A DNA stretch of 64,000 bases from an uncultured Bacteroides sp. (GTDB lineage Bacteria; Bacteroidota; Bacteroidia; Bacteroidales; Bacteroidaceae). Below the pieces are notes generated by a model that saw only the letters and a program-made list of their open reading frames with translations, did no database searches and had not been told where the DNA came from. Below are positions 1 through 8,723 of this stretch, piece by piece. Each line of letters starts with the position of its first letter. Position 1 is the first letter of the stretch. Location of the stretch: assembly GCF_902491285.1 (NCBI RefSeq), contig NZ_CABUHK010000005.1, forward strand, positions 1 to 64,000. Direction: 5' to 3'. The position numbers and the translations under genes were made by a program.

Positions 1-1736
1 GTGTGAAAGCCAGTAACAACGATGAATATTGGAGCAATGACGACTGTTGCCTGCACATTGAAGTGCTTTCTCCACCCTGGAAGACCATTTATGCCAAGAT
101 TTTCTATCTGTTGGTGACTTGTGGGCTGTTTTATCTTTTGGTTCGGTTGTACTTGCGTAAGCAACAAGCCGTAAAGCAAAGAAAGATGAAAGAAATGGAA
201 CAAATCAAGAATCAGAAGTTGTTCCAGTCAAAAATTACATTCTTCACTCAGGTGGCGCATGAAATCAAGACTCCGGTAAGTCTCATCAAAGCCCCGCTGG
301 AAGCGATCTTGGAAACACACGAATGGAACAGTGAAGTAGAAAGCAACCTGTCTGTGATACGAAAGAACACCAACCGGCTGATGGAGCTTATCAAACAATT
401 GCTCGATTTCCGCAAAGTGGACAAGGAAGGTTATACGCTTTCATTCAATGAAGTGGATATCAACCGGATGATAGAGGACATCATCGACCGTTTCCGTGCC
501 ATCTCCCTGACTGGAATATCTTTCAGCGTCTCTCTGCCGAAAGAACATCTGCAATATAATGTAGATCAGGAGGCGCTGACTAAAATTGTCAGCAACCTGT
601 TGACAAATGCCATGAAATATGCCCGTACCCGCATTATGGTAATTATGGACGAGCATCTGTCTTCCGAAGGGCGCACGCTCTCCCTGTGTGTGCGTGACGA
701 CGGTCCGGGCATTCCGCAAGAAGAGTGCAGCAAGGTTTTCGAACCGTTTTATCAGGTAGGAAATACAGGAAACAACGGATCGGGAGTAGGAATCGGATTG
801 AGTCTCGTCAAATTGTTGGTGGAGAAGCATAAAGGAAAGGTCTATATCAATCCCGGCTATACGGAAGGATGCGAGGTATGTGTGGAAATTCCATATTTGG
901 AGAAAAGCATCTCTGTCAGCCCTTCCATCACTTCCATGCCCGACAAGGTTCCCGCTCCGGAGGAAGAGGGCGAACCTGCCGGTTACTCTCTTCTGGTAGT
1001 GGAAGACACAACGGATATGCTGGAGTTTCTGGCTAAGAATCTGGGAAATACCTATACCATCCATACAGCCACCAATGGCAAGGAGGCCTTGGAATGTCTG
1101 GAGACAACGACAGTAGATCTTATCATCAGTGATATCGTCATGCCACATATGGACGGATTTGAATTACTAAAGTCCATCCGTTCCGACAATATGCTTTGCC
1201 ATATCCCGTTTATCCTGCTTTCGGCACTCGACAGCATCGATTCGAAAATCGCGGGGCTTGACTATGGCGCGGATGCTTATATTGAAAAGCCTTTCTCGCT
1301 AAGCCACATGAAAGCCACCATCAATAATCTGCTGGAGAACCGGCGTATGCTGTTCAACCACTTTACAACGGTACCAAATATGTCATACGACCAGACATTA
1401 ATGAACAAAACAGACGTGAAATGGCTGAACACGATTAATGAAATCATTACCCGCAATTTCACCAATGAAGAATTTACCATCGATAAGATGGCGGAAGAAA
1501 TGGCTATCAGCCGTTCCAACTTACAACGCAAGTTGAAAGGACTGACCGGAATGCCGCCCAATGATTATATCCGGTTGATACGTCTCAAAACTGCAGGAGA
1601 ACTTCTGCGTGAAGGAGAATACCGGATCAATGAGGTTTGTTTCATTGTAGGATTCAATAATCCTTCGTACTTTGCCCGTTGCTTTCAGAAGCAGTTCGGG
1701 ATATTACCGAAAGATTATGTGAAGAAAGGAAGCTAG
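1..1736 (+). CDS. Hybrid two-component system sensor/regulator (5' end outside window)
   Basis: The reading frame is open at the window edge, so only the C-terminal ~577 residues are visible. In order they show the end of a Y_Y_Y periplasmic domain, one membrane segment (about residues 30-50 of the visible part), a HisKA domain with the phospho-acceptor His at 86 (VAHEIKTP), an HATPase domain with the DDGPGIP G-box, a receiver domain with its Asp at about 377 (SDIVMPHMDG), and an AraC-type HTH ending at the stop. This order is that of Bacteroides HTCS proteins, which sense oligosaccharides in the periplasm and activate a neighbouring polysaccharide locus. The SusC/SusD operon that follows on the same strand is the likely target, by position only. 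The missing N-terminal half would hold the propeller sensor, so the ligand cannot be inferred. Confidence 0.95.
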   Translation, partial: VKASNNDEYWSNDDCCLHIEVLSPPWKTIYAKIFYLLVTCGLFYLLVRLYLRKQQAVKQRKMKEMEQIKNQKLFQSKITFFTQVAHEIKTPVSLIKAPLEAILETHEWNSEVESNLSVIRKNTNRLMELIKQLLDFRKVDKEGYTLSFNEVDINRMIEDIIDRFRAISLTGISFSVSLPKEHLQYNVDQEALTKIVSNLLTNAMKYARTRIMVIMDEHLSSEGRTLSLCVRDDGPGIPQEECSKVFEPFYQVGNTGNNGSGVGIGLSLVKLLVEKHKGKVYINPGYTEGCEVCVEIPYLEKSISVSPSITSMPDKVPAPEEEGEPAGYSLLVVEDTTDMLEFLAKNLGNTYTIHTATNGKEALECLETTTVDLIISDIVMPHMDGFELLKSIRSDNMLCHIPFILLSALDSIDSKIAGLDYGADAYIEKPFSLSHMKATINNLLENRRMLFNHFTTVPNMSYDQTLMNKTDVKWLNTINEIITRNFTNEEFTIDKMAEEMAISRSNLQRKLKGLTGMPPNDYIRLIRLKTAGELLREGEYRINEVCFIVGFNNPSYFARCFQKQFGILPKDYVKKGS

Positions 1737-1738
1737 CC

Positions 1739-1796
1739 TTGCCACATTTTTGTTCTTATCTTATGTATTATACGGGGAAAAACAAAAATGTGGCAA
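1739..1796 (+). terminator. Perfect 16-bp inverted repeat after the HTCS gene
   Basis: Arms at 1739-1754 and 1781-1796 are exact reverse complements, separated by 26 nt. They begin 2 nt after the HTCS stop codon. The position fits a transcript end. However, the loop is long and no T-run follows, so an RNA-stabilising hairpin or a protein-binding palindrome is also possible. Confidence 0.6.
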
Positions 1797-1970
1797 AGCT
1801 AATAATCAATCATTTAACCCTCAAAATACTCCTGTTTTAAGAGAAGTTTACAAAAAACAACAGGGTGTTTTTGCATTTTTCTGCGAAGAAACTGCATTTT
1901 CTGCATACGGCCCTATCTATCACTATATTATATCCCTATTTCTCTCATGTACTTCTCCTCAAACCTTCCT

Positions 1971-2080
1971 TTCAGTCAGTATCCGTTTGCACTTGTGCGA
2001 CTACCGGTACAGAGTTGAGCAACCATCCGGATACACAAGTGCAACCGAGCAGTTACCCAAGTGCATTTAATGAATATATA
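1971..2080. repeat. 22-bp-period degenerate tandem array A
   Basis: Units starting at 1971, 1993, 2015, 2037 and 2059 align without gaps. By eye 13-14 of 22 positions match between the 1971/2015, 1993/2015 and 2015/2037 pairs. The shared core is GTGCAAC-like. Short palindromic cores of the form GCAC-WW-GTGC sit on the grid: complete at 1989-1998 and nearly complete at 2034-2042, exactly 44 bp apart centre to centre. The last unit keeps only its first seven bases. The array lies about 380 bp upstream of the SusC start codon. Confidence 0.6.
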
Positions 2081-2103
2081 TGGTAGAGTTGGTTAACAGA
2101 CAG

Positions 2104-2147
2104 GAAGAAATCATTAGTCCATGTAGAAGAAACCATTAATGCTGCCT
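2104..2147. repeat. Two direct repeats spaced 22 bp
   Basis: The 13-mers at 2104-2116 and 2126-2138 differ at one position and are exactly 22 bp apart. The second overlaps the palindrome CATTAATG (2134-2141). This is the same period as array A just upstream, but the centres are not in phase with it, so it may be a separate two-unit array. Confidence 0.4.
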
Positions 2148-2409
2148 GATAAACAAATAAAAATATCCTATAATTTATCGAATGAATACGGTAGAAAAAT
2201 ACTCATAAAGAACGTGTTGAATAATTGTCTCCACTAAAAAGTATATGACGGATTTATAGATTACCCTAGAATGTAAATTGTTAATATACAAATGCTTATG
2301 TTTCAAATTCAAAATATGATGTATATTTGATGTGCCGTTATCAGAGGGTAGACGCAAGAATTGAAAGCTTTGTAGGGGAATGATTTTAGGCTCTGTCGGT
2401 ATATGAATC

Positions 2410-2417
2410 TATTTTTG
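2410..2417 (+). promoter_or_regulatory. Putative -7 box for the SusC operon
   Basis: TATTTTTG fits the Bacteroides TAnnTTTG -7 consensus and lies 40 bp before the ATG at 2458. No convincing TTTG -33 box is present (only a TTTTAG near 2384), which suits a promoter that needs an activator such as the neighbouring HTCS. Confidence 0.45.
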
Positions 2418-2457
2418 TGTCGAAACATCTGATTCATTAACTTTAAAATCTTAGAAG

Positions 2458-5400
2458 ATGATAAAACATGTAGTATTGTATCTATTCCTATTATCTTGTA
2501 CCTGCCTGGCACAAGCGCAGGATTTCAAAATCAGCGGAAAGGTTTTCGAAGAAGAGACCGGAATGGGGCTAATGGGAGCTGCGGTAGTTATTGAAGGAAC
2601 TACCAACGGAACTCAGACAGACCTGAGCGGTTCTTTCTCTCTCACGGGCGTAAAAGCCGGAGATAAACTCGTCGTCAGTTTCATCGGAATGAAAACGGAA
2701 ATTATTCCTATTACTGCCAAAAACCGTTCAAGCGAAATCATTGTTCATCTGAAAAATGACAATTATCAATTAGACCAGGTAGTGGTTACCGGATATGGTA
2801 CGGCACGCAAAAGAGACTTGACAGGAGCCATTATCTCCGTATCAGGCGAAGAACTTAAAAACGCGCCTACTAATAATGTAATGTCTTCCCTGCAAGGGAA
2901 AATACCCGGACTGATGGTGACCAATTCCGGCTCGGCAGGAGCGGAACCGGACATCAAGATTCGCGGTATAGGAACACTGAATGCCAGCAGTAATCCTCTA
3001 TATGTAGTGGACGGCATGTTGATGTCGGATATCAAGTTTCTTAGCAACAGCGACATCGCCAGTATGGAGATTCTGAAAGACCCTTCATCCCTTGCCATCT
3101 TCGGGGTACAGGGAGCCAACGGGGTAATTATCATCACGACGAAACGTGCCGAAGGAGACAAGACATCGGTTACTTACGATGGCTATTTCGGCGCACAAAC
3201 CGTATGGAAACGCGACCGGGTGAAACTGACTGACGCAACGGAATTCACCATGCTCTACAACGAGATGTTGCAGAATCAAGACCCGAACGCCGCTTCGTGG
3301 GTGCCCGACATGCTGGGTACGGGAACTGACTGGCAAAGCAAAGTATTAAGAGAAAGAGCGATGATTACCAATCACAACCTGACGGTATCTAAATCCGGGA
3401 AAAACAGCAAGTCCTTATTATCAGTGGGTTATTATAAACAGGATGGTGTATTGAAATATAATACGTACCAACGTTTCAACGTACGTTTCTCACAGGATTA
3501 TAACATTACCAAGAATCTGAAAGCAGGGGGAAATATCAACCTCTCGCAGATGGATAGCAAACCTGCTTCCGCCAAAATCCAGAATGCCGTCATGGCGCTC
3601 CCTACTTATGTACCTTATGCTCCGGAAGAAGATTACGACCCGGAAAACCTGGGTTCGCTCTATCATCCGTCTGCCGATATACAATCTAACGTGAACAATC
3701 CGGTAGCTCAAATGGAGCTTTACAAGGATACGGAGAAGTATCGTGACTACCGCATCATCGGCAACATTTACGGTGAATGGAACTTCCTGAAAGATTTTAC
3801 GTTGAAAGCAACCGGATATATGGATATCGGACTCTATCGGGGCGAACAGTATACACCGCGCTATGATGTAAACAACTCTACCAGCCATTCTGCACACAAA
3901 AATGACATTACCAATTTCTATCGCAAAAGCGATGAGGGCCGTACCTTTCAGGCAGACTTCCTTCTGAGTTATAAAAAGATGATAACCAATCATCGCATCG
4001 ACGCAACAGTGGGATATACGGCACGCAAAGCCATTAGTGAAGGTTTCAACGCCAAAGTAGACAGTCTGGCCAATGGTATGAATATAGTACCCAATGATCT
4101 TTGGATGCTTAGTATGGGATCCGTCAACCGTGTTTCCGCAGGCGACTGGTGGAACGAGGAGTCTTTCATCTCTTACCTTGCCCGTGTGAACTATGCATAC
4201 AAAGACCGTTATTTACTCACCGCCACTTTCCGTGCCGACGGTTCTTCCAAGTTTTCACCGTCTCATCGTTGGGGATATTTCCCATCTGCGGGCCTAGGTT
4301 GGGTAATCAGTGAAGAAGCCTTTATGGAGCCATTGAAGAAAGTGGTGGACTTTGCCAAGTTAAGAGTAAGCTGGGGTAAACTGGGAAATGACAAGATAGG
4401 AAACTATCTCTACTATCCGACCATCAACCCGAAAGGGAAACAAGTCATCATCAACGGAGTGACGCAGTTTATTCCTACCCTTAGTTATGATATCGACAAA
4501 AACATTCATTGGGAAGTCATGACAGGTATTGATGTGGGTATCTCCGCACAGCTTTTCAACAACCGTCTGGGTATGGAACTCGGTTATTATAGCAAAACTA
4601 CCGATGACTTATTGGCTTATGTATCACCCTCTTCCTCGATAGGCGCAGGCTATGCCATTACCAACGCCGGCTCTATCAACAACAAAGGATTCGAATTCAG
4701 CCTTTCATGGAAAGACCGGATAGGGAATGTGGACTATGGTATCAATGTCAATGGCGCCACTTTAAAGAATAAAGTAACCAAACTGGGTGATAATAACTCG
4801 GACATTATTTCAGGAGATTATCATCGTACCTCCGTAGGGCATCCCATCGGCTCTTATTATGGCTACGTACAGGATGGAATCTTCCAGACACAAGAAGAAA
4901 TTGACAATTATTACCCAATGACATGGGAGGCAAAACCTGGCGATATCCGCTACAAGGATTTAAACGGTGACGGAAAAATCACCGATGCTGACCGTACTTA
5001 TCTCGGCAGTCCGATGCCTACTTTTACCTATGGATTCGGTTTTATGCTGGGCTATAAGAATTTTGATCTGAACATAGACTTTAATGGTGTAAGCGGCAAT
5101 AAGATTTTGGATTTGAAGAAAACCGTATCTTGGACGACAACCAACTTTTACGAGAAAAGTCTGCAAAGATGGCACGGCGAAGGAACTTCCAATAAAGAAC
5201 CTATTTTAGATAAATCACGTGGCCACAACTACCTTTCTTCGACCAATCTGCTGGAAAATGGTTCCTATCTCCGTCTGCGCAATGTGCAACTGGGATACAC
5301 ACTGCCATCATCAGCCATCAGCAAATTGGGGATATCCGGTTTGCGTGTCTACGTAAGCGGACAAAATCTGCTGACTTTCAAACATAACACCGGATATACA

Positions 5401-5499
5401 CCGGAAATAGGAGGAAATGCTCTGCAAGGAGGTATGGATCAGGGAGATACCTATCCATTACCATCAGTGTATACCGTAGGCTTATCCATTAACTTTTAA
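2458..5499 (+). CDS. SusC-like TonB-dependent outer-membrane receptor
   Basis: A 1013-residue protein with a signal peptide ending near AQAQ (about residue 21). A carboxypeptidase-D-like beta domain follows (about 25-98), then the DQVVVTGYG TonB-box region, a plug domain (about 115-230, with the LYVVDGM and ANGVIIITT signatures) and a long C-terminal barrel ending in a hydrophobic SINF tail. It lacks the N-terminal STN domain of the two sigma-coupled SusCs elsewhere in the window, which agrees with control by the HTCS rather than by FecI/FecR. It forms a pair with the SusD gene 80 bp downstream and would import an oligosaccharide across the outer membrane with TonB energy. Confidence 0.95.
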   Translation: MIKHVVLYLFLLSCTCLAQAQDFKISGKVFEEETGMGLMGAAVVIEGTTNGTQTDLSGSFSLTGVKAGDKLVVSFIGMKTEIIPITAKNRSSEIIVHLKNDNYQLDQVVVTGYGTARKRDLTGAIISVSGEELKNAPTNNVMSSLQGKIPGLMVTNSGSAGAEPDIKIRGIGTLNASSNPLYVVDGMLMSDIKFLSNSDIASMEILKDPSSLAIFGVQGANGVIIITTKRAEGDKTSVTYDGYFGAQTVWKRDRVKLTDATEFTMLYNEMLQNQDPNAASWVPDMLGTGTDWQSKVLRERAMITNHNLTVSKSGKNSKSLLSVGYYKQDGVLKYNTYQRFNVRFSQDYNITKNLKAGGNINLSQMDSKPASAKIQNAVMALPTYVPYAPEEDYDPENLGSLYHPSADIQSNVNNPVAQMELYKDTEKYRDYRIIGNIYGEWNFLKDFTLKATGYMDIGLYRGEQYTPRYDVNNSTSHSAHKNDITNFYRKSDEGRTFQADFLLSYKKMITNHRIDATVGYTARKAISEGFNAKVDSLANGMNIVPNDLWMLSMGSVNRVSAGDWWNEESFISYLARVNYAYKDRYLLTATFRADGSSKFSPSHRWGYFPSAGLGWVISEEAFMEPLKKVVDFAKLRVSWGKLGNDKIGNYLYYPTINPKGKQVIINGVTQFIPTLSYDIDKNIHWEVMTGIDVGISAQLFNNRLGMELGYYSKTTDDLLAYVSPSSSIGAGYAITNAGSINNKGFEFSLSWKDRIGNVDYGINVNGATLKNKVTKLGDNNSDIISGDYHRTSVGHPIGSYYGYVQDGIFQTQEEIDNYYPMTWEAKPGDIRYKDLNGDGKITDADRTYLGSPMPTFTYGFGFMLGYKNFDLNIDFNGVSGNKILDLKKTVSWTTTNFYEKSLQRWHGEGTSNKEPILDKSRGHNYLSSTNLLENGSYLRLRNVQLGYTLPSSAISKLGISGLRVYVSGQNLLTFKHNTGYTPEIGGNALQGGMDQGDTYPLPSVYTVGLSINF

Positions 5500-5579
5500 G
5501 CCAACATCAGTTGAGTAAGTGACTCACCCAATCAACCGTTGAATTAAATAAATTATATCATTAGAAATATCAACGAATT

Positions 5580-7061
5580 ATGAAACGAATTACTTATATA
5601 ATAGCAATATTGTTCGCCTGTACCTCTTGCAGCGACACCTTCCTCGACAATGCGCCGAAAGGTAAATATCACGAAGGCAATTATGATATGGGTACCGCAC
5701 AGGAACTTCTCGTCCTCGCCACGCTAATGGACGGCTACAATGTATTCGCCCAACAGACCTGGCCCGTGACAGCCATGCAATGTCATACTACGGACAACAG
5801 TCATCCCGGAGGGCCTTCGGGCGATGGCGGTGTAGACTTCAGCCAGTTTCCTACCATGTCCTTCACACCGGCCAACAGTATGTTTAATACCTATTACTCG
5901 CTTCAATTCACCGCCATCACCAAAGCCAACGAAGCCTTGCAGATGTTGAAAGACATAGAAGAAGCCAACGGAGAAACAGCAGAAACCAGACAGTACAAAG
6001 CCGAAGCCTATTTTATCCGTGCGGCAGCATACTTCCGGCTGACACAGGCATTCGGTGCGGTTCCCTACGTTGACAGGGTAATGGGAAAAGACGAGGAAAT
6101 AGCCGACCAGCTTAGTGCAACGGTTATCCGTAACAAGTATCTGCCCGAACTGATCGGAGTGATAAACGACCTGCCTACCCGCAAAGAAGCAGTCAGCTCG
6201 GGAAACATCGGACGTGCCACCCAAAACGCTGCCCGTGCCATCATCGCCAAAACTTACCTGTATGAAAAGGATTACGGCAACTGCCTGACCTACACGGGAC
6301 AAATCATCAGTTCCGAGGATAATGACCTCTCTACTCCTTATGCGGAAATGTTCTGGGAAGAGAACGAATTCGGCCCCGAATCTGTCTGGGAAATCAACGC
6401 CGACTACAAACCGGACCAAAACATCTCTATCATCGGCGAAAACAACCAATGGTGCCTGATGAACGGTGTACGCGGATTCCCAAACTTAGGCTGGGGACAT
6501 AATGCACCCAGCGAGAACCTGATGAACGATTACGAAAGTAACGACCCGCGTTTCGGCGCTACCGTACTGGAGAACGGTGAAAATGTGGATGGCGACATCA
6601 TTGTGGCAAGCAACTACCAGTACTTCAACAGGAAAGCCTATTGCCGGAAAAGCGAACGTTCGCTCTACGGACGTGCCGACTGGTGTTATGGTTACTGGAG
6701 CAATCTCCGCATCATCCGTTATGCCGACATCGTACTGATGCACGCCGAAGCTGCCTGCGAAACCAATGACCTCGATGAAGCCAAGAGAAAGTTGGAAATG
6801 GTAAGAGCCCGCGCCCGTAACGGTCAGCCGGTATTACCCGAAATAAAGACTACCGACAAAGACGAATTAAGAGAGAAAATCCGTCACGAACGCCGCATCG
6901 AACTGGCGTTGGAATTTGAACGTTATTTCGACCTGGTACGCTGGGGGATTGCCGAAGACAAGATAGCCAACTTTGTTGTCGGCAAGCACGAGGTATTCCC
7001 TCTCCCGCAAACGGAAATCGACAAGTCGAACGGTAAATTGCAACAAAATCCTAAGTATTAA
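5580..7061 (+). CDS. SusD/RagB-like surface glycan-binding lipoprotein
   Basis: A 493-residue protein with a lipoprotein signal (lipobox ending CTSC, Cys about 17) followed by the SusD-type start SDTFLDNAPKG. The helical TPR-like body and the C-terminal block IRHERRIELALEFERYFDLVRWG are typical of the family. It would sit as a lid on the preceding SusC. The gene is second in the operon, and the next start codon lies 26 bp after its stop. Confidence 0.95.
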   Translation: MKRITYIIAILFACTSCSDTFLDNAPKGKYHEGNYDMGTAQELLVLATLMDGYNVFAQQTWPVTAMQCHTTDNSHPGGPSGDGGVDFSQFPTMSFTPANSMFNTYYSLQFTAITKANEALQMLKDIEEANGETAETRQYKAEAYFIRAAAYFRLTQAFGAVPYVDRVMGKDEEIADQLSATVIRNKYLPELIGVINDLPTRKEAVSSGNIGRATQNAARAIIAKTYLYEKDYGNCLTYTGQIISSEDNDLSTPYAEMFWEENEFGPESVWEINADYKPDQNISIIGENNQWCLMNGVRGFPNLGWGHNAPSENLMNDYESNDPRFGATVLENGENVDGDIIVASNYQYFNRKAYCRKSERSLYGRADWCYGYWSNLRIIRYADIVLMHAEAACETNDLDEAKRKLEMVRARARNGQPVLPEIKTTDKDELREKIRHERRIELALEFERYFDLVRWGIAEDKIANFVVGKHEVFPLPQTEIDKSNGKLQQNPKY

Positions 7062-7086
7062 CCGAAATCAAATAACAACTATAAAT

Positions 7087-8715
7087 ATGTCAAAGATGAT
7101 ATTAAATATAACCGCTGCCTTATTCTCGGCACTTATGCTGTGGAACTGTGTGGAAGATGAATCGACATTGGGCGAATCGACCGTAAACAACGACAACACC
7201 TATTCGCCGCTTATCGTGAAAGCTGCCATGAACGACCAGCAGCAGAAGGTTATCAGTTATTTCTATGAAGGTGCCAATCCGTCAACCGGAATGGCTTACA
7301 ACGGGTCTACAAGTAAAACGACCCTTACTACCGGTGCCACAGGAATGGGTATCATGAATCTTGTGATAGGGGTGGAACGTGGCTGGATCAACCGTGAAGA
7401 TGCCGCCGACCATATCGTAAAGATAGTCCGCTTCCTGAAAACAGCCGACCGCTTTGCCGGAGCCTGGGCACACTGGTACAGGCCCGACGGCAAAATCATC
7501 CCCTTCGGAAACCAGAACGAAGCCGGAGAAATTGTGGAAACAGCTTTCATGATGGGCGGCTTATTGACTGCCTGCGAATATTTCACCGGCAACAGTGAAG
7601 CTGAAAAGGAAATCCGCGAAACGACAAACTATTTTTGGGAAACCATCGAATGGAACCATTTCGTGGACAACGGCCGCCTATACTGGATATGGCACAAAGA
7701 TACCAACACCTACGAACTACCTTTGATAGGCTGGAACGAAACTCTGTTGGTATACATATTGGCCATGGCGGCACCGGATAACCACAAAGTATCGACAGAT
7801 ATCTACAAAAATTGCTGGCAAGGCCGCAACTTTGCCACTCCCGGCAGAAAAACGTATGGTTACCTGATGCCATTGGGCACTGAATATGGCAACGCACTTT
7901 TCCTGTCCCAATATTCTTTCCTCGGACTGGATCCCAGAGCCATGGAAGACAAATATACCTACTATTGGACACAGAACGTAAGCCATACAATGATCAACCG
8001 CCACTACTGTATATACGAGGCTCCGAAAGAATATAAATATTCAGTATCCGACTGGGGACTGACCGCCTGCGGCGGCTGCGGCAAAAATCCCGAATACAAA
8101 TCGCGCGAACCATTCAAAGACGATGGTATCATTGCACCTACGGCAGCCATCAGCGCTTTTCCATACACGCCGTTCTACTCTACACAAGTATTGATGAACC
8201 TGATAAGAAACTACCCGAAGCTGAACGGTACCTACGGGCTTAACATATCCTACTGTCCTTCCGACAAATCAGTGGGAACGGAATACCTGGCAATGGAACA
8301 CGCACCAATGGCTATCATGATGGAAAACTACCGCACGGGGCTTATCTGGAAACTGCTGATGAAAAACGAGTATGTGCAGAAAGGCCTCCAACTGGCAGAA
8401 ATCAGAACGACTCCCGAATATACCCCGGGATTTTATCTGGCAACAGTCAACACCGCAACCCATGTATATGACATGATGCGTCACCCCGACCGTGAAAAGT
8501 ATGAAATAGACTTCTATACCAAGGCTTCGGGCAACGGACTGCTCATACTGACTAATATGAAAAACGAAGAGATTTACCGCACCAATATCGAACTGGCAGC
8601 AGGCACCAATATCATTTCTTTCTTCGACAACTCCATCCTAAGAGGAAAGAAATACACGCTCACTGTGACCGATGGTGCAAACCAGTCTTATTCTATTCCT
8701 GTAACTTTAAGATAA
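7087..8715 (+). CDS. GH144-like (glucoamylase-fold) lipoprotein hydrolase
   Basis: I chose the ATG at 7087 because it opens a lipoprotein signal (LMLWNC) and an upstream ATG in the same frame lies inside the SusD gene. That gives 542 residues. The body has the signatures I associate with the Pfam Glycoamylase domain (PF10091), which includes family GH144: GWNE (about 215-218), SDWGLTACGG (about 321-330), DDGIIAPTAA (about 345-354) and ENYRTGLIW (about 413-421). Characterised GH144 enzymes are endo-beta-1,2-glucanases. Whether this protein shares that specificity is an inference. The CGGCG in place of the usual S-DGP stretch near 328-332 is a local departure from the relatives I recall. Third gene of the operon; the GH35-like gene starts 8 bp after its stop. 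Confidence 0.75.
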   Translation: MSKMILNITAALFSALMLWNCVEDESTLGESTVNNDNTYSPLIVKAAMNDQQQKVISYFYEGANPSTGMAYNGSTSKTTLTTGATGMGIMNLVIGVERGWINREDAADHIVKIVRFLKTADRFAGAWAHWYRPDGKIIPFGNQNEAGEIVETAFMMGGLLTACEYFTGNSEAEKEIRETTNYFWETIEWNHFVDNGRLYWIWHKDTNTYELPLIGWNETLLVYILAMAAPDNHKVSTDIYKNCWQGRNFATPGRKTYGYLMPLGTEYGNALFLSQYSFLGLDPRAMEDKYTYYWTQNVSHTMINRHYCIYEAPKEYKYSVSDWGLTACGGCGKNPEYKSREPFKDDGIIAPTAAISAFPYTPFYSTQVLMNLIRNYPKLNGTYGLNISYCPSDKSVGTEYLAMEHAPMAIMMENYRTGLIWKLLMKNEYVQKGLQLAEIRTTPEYTPGFYLATVNTATHVYDMMRHPDREKYEIDFYTKASGNGLLILTNMKNEEIYRTNIELAAGTNIISFFDNSILRGKKYTLTVTDGANQSYSIPVTLR

Positions 8716-8723
8716 AAACAACG

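Larger units (their letters stand above)
1737..2457. other. 720-bp intergenic region between HTCS and SusC
   Basis: No credible gene was found here; open frames are short and have no family resemblance. The region holds the inverted repeat at 1739-1796, a 22-bp-period array at 1971-2080, a further pair of 13-nt direct repeats spaced 22 bp apart (starting at 2104 and 2126), and a putative promoter just before the SusC gene. Its upstream half also has a short stem (1831-1836 with 1859-1864). Confidence 0.7.

Noticed and set aside
1750-2086. Short open frames between the HTCS and SusC genes (73-106 codons)
   Set aside because: They cross the inverted repeat and array A, have no promoter or family resemblance, and end inside repeats.
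6973-7086. Upstream start for the GH144-like gene
   Set aside because: Lies within the SusD coding region and would place the lipoprotein signal 38 residues inside the protein.
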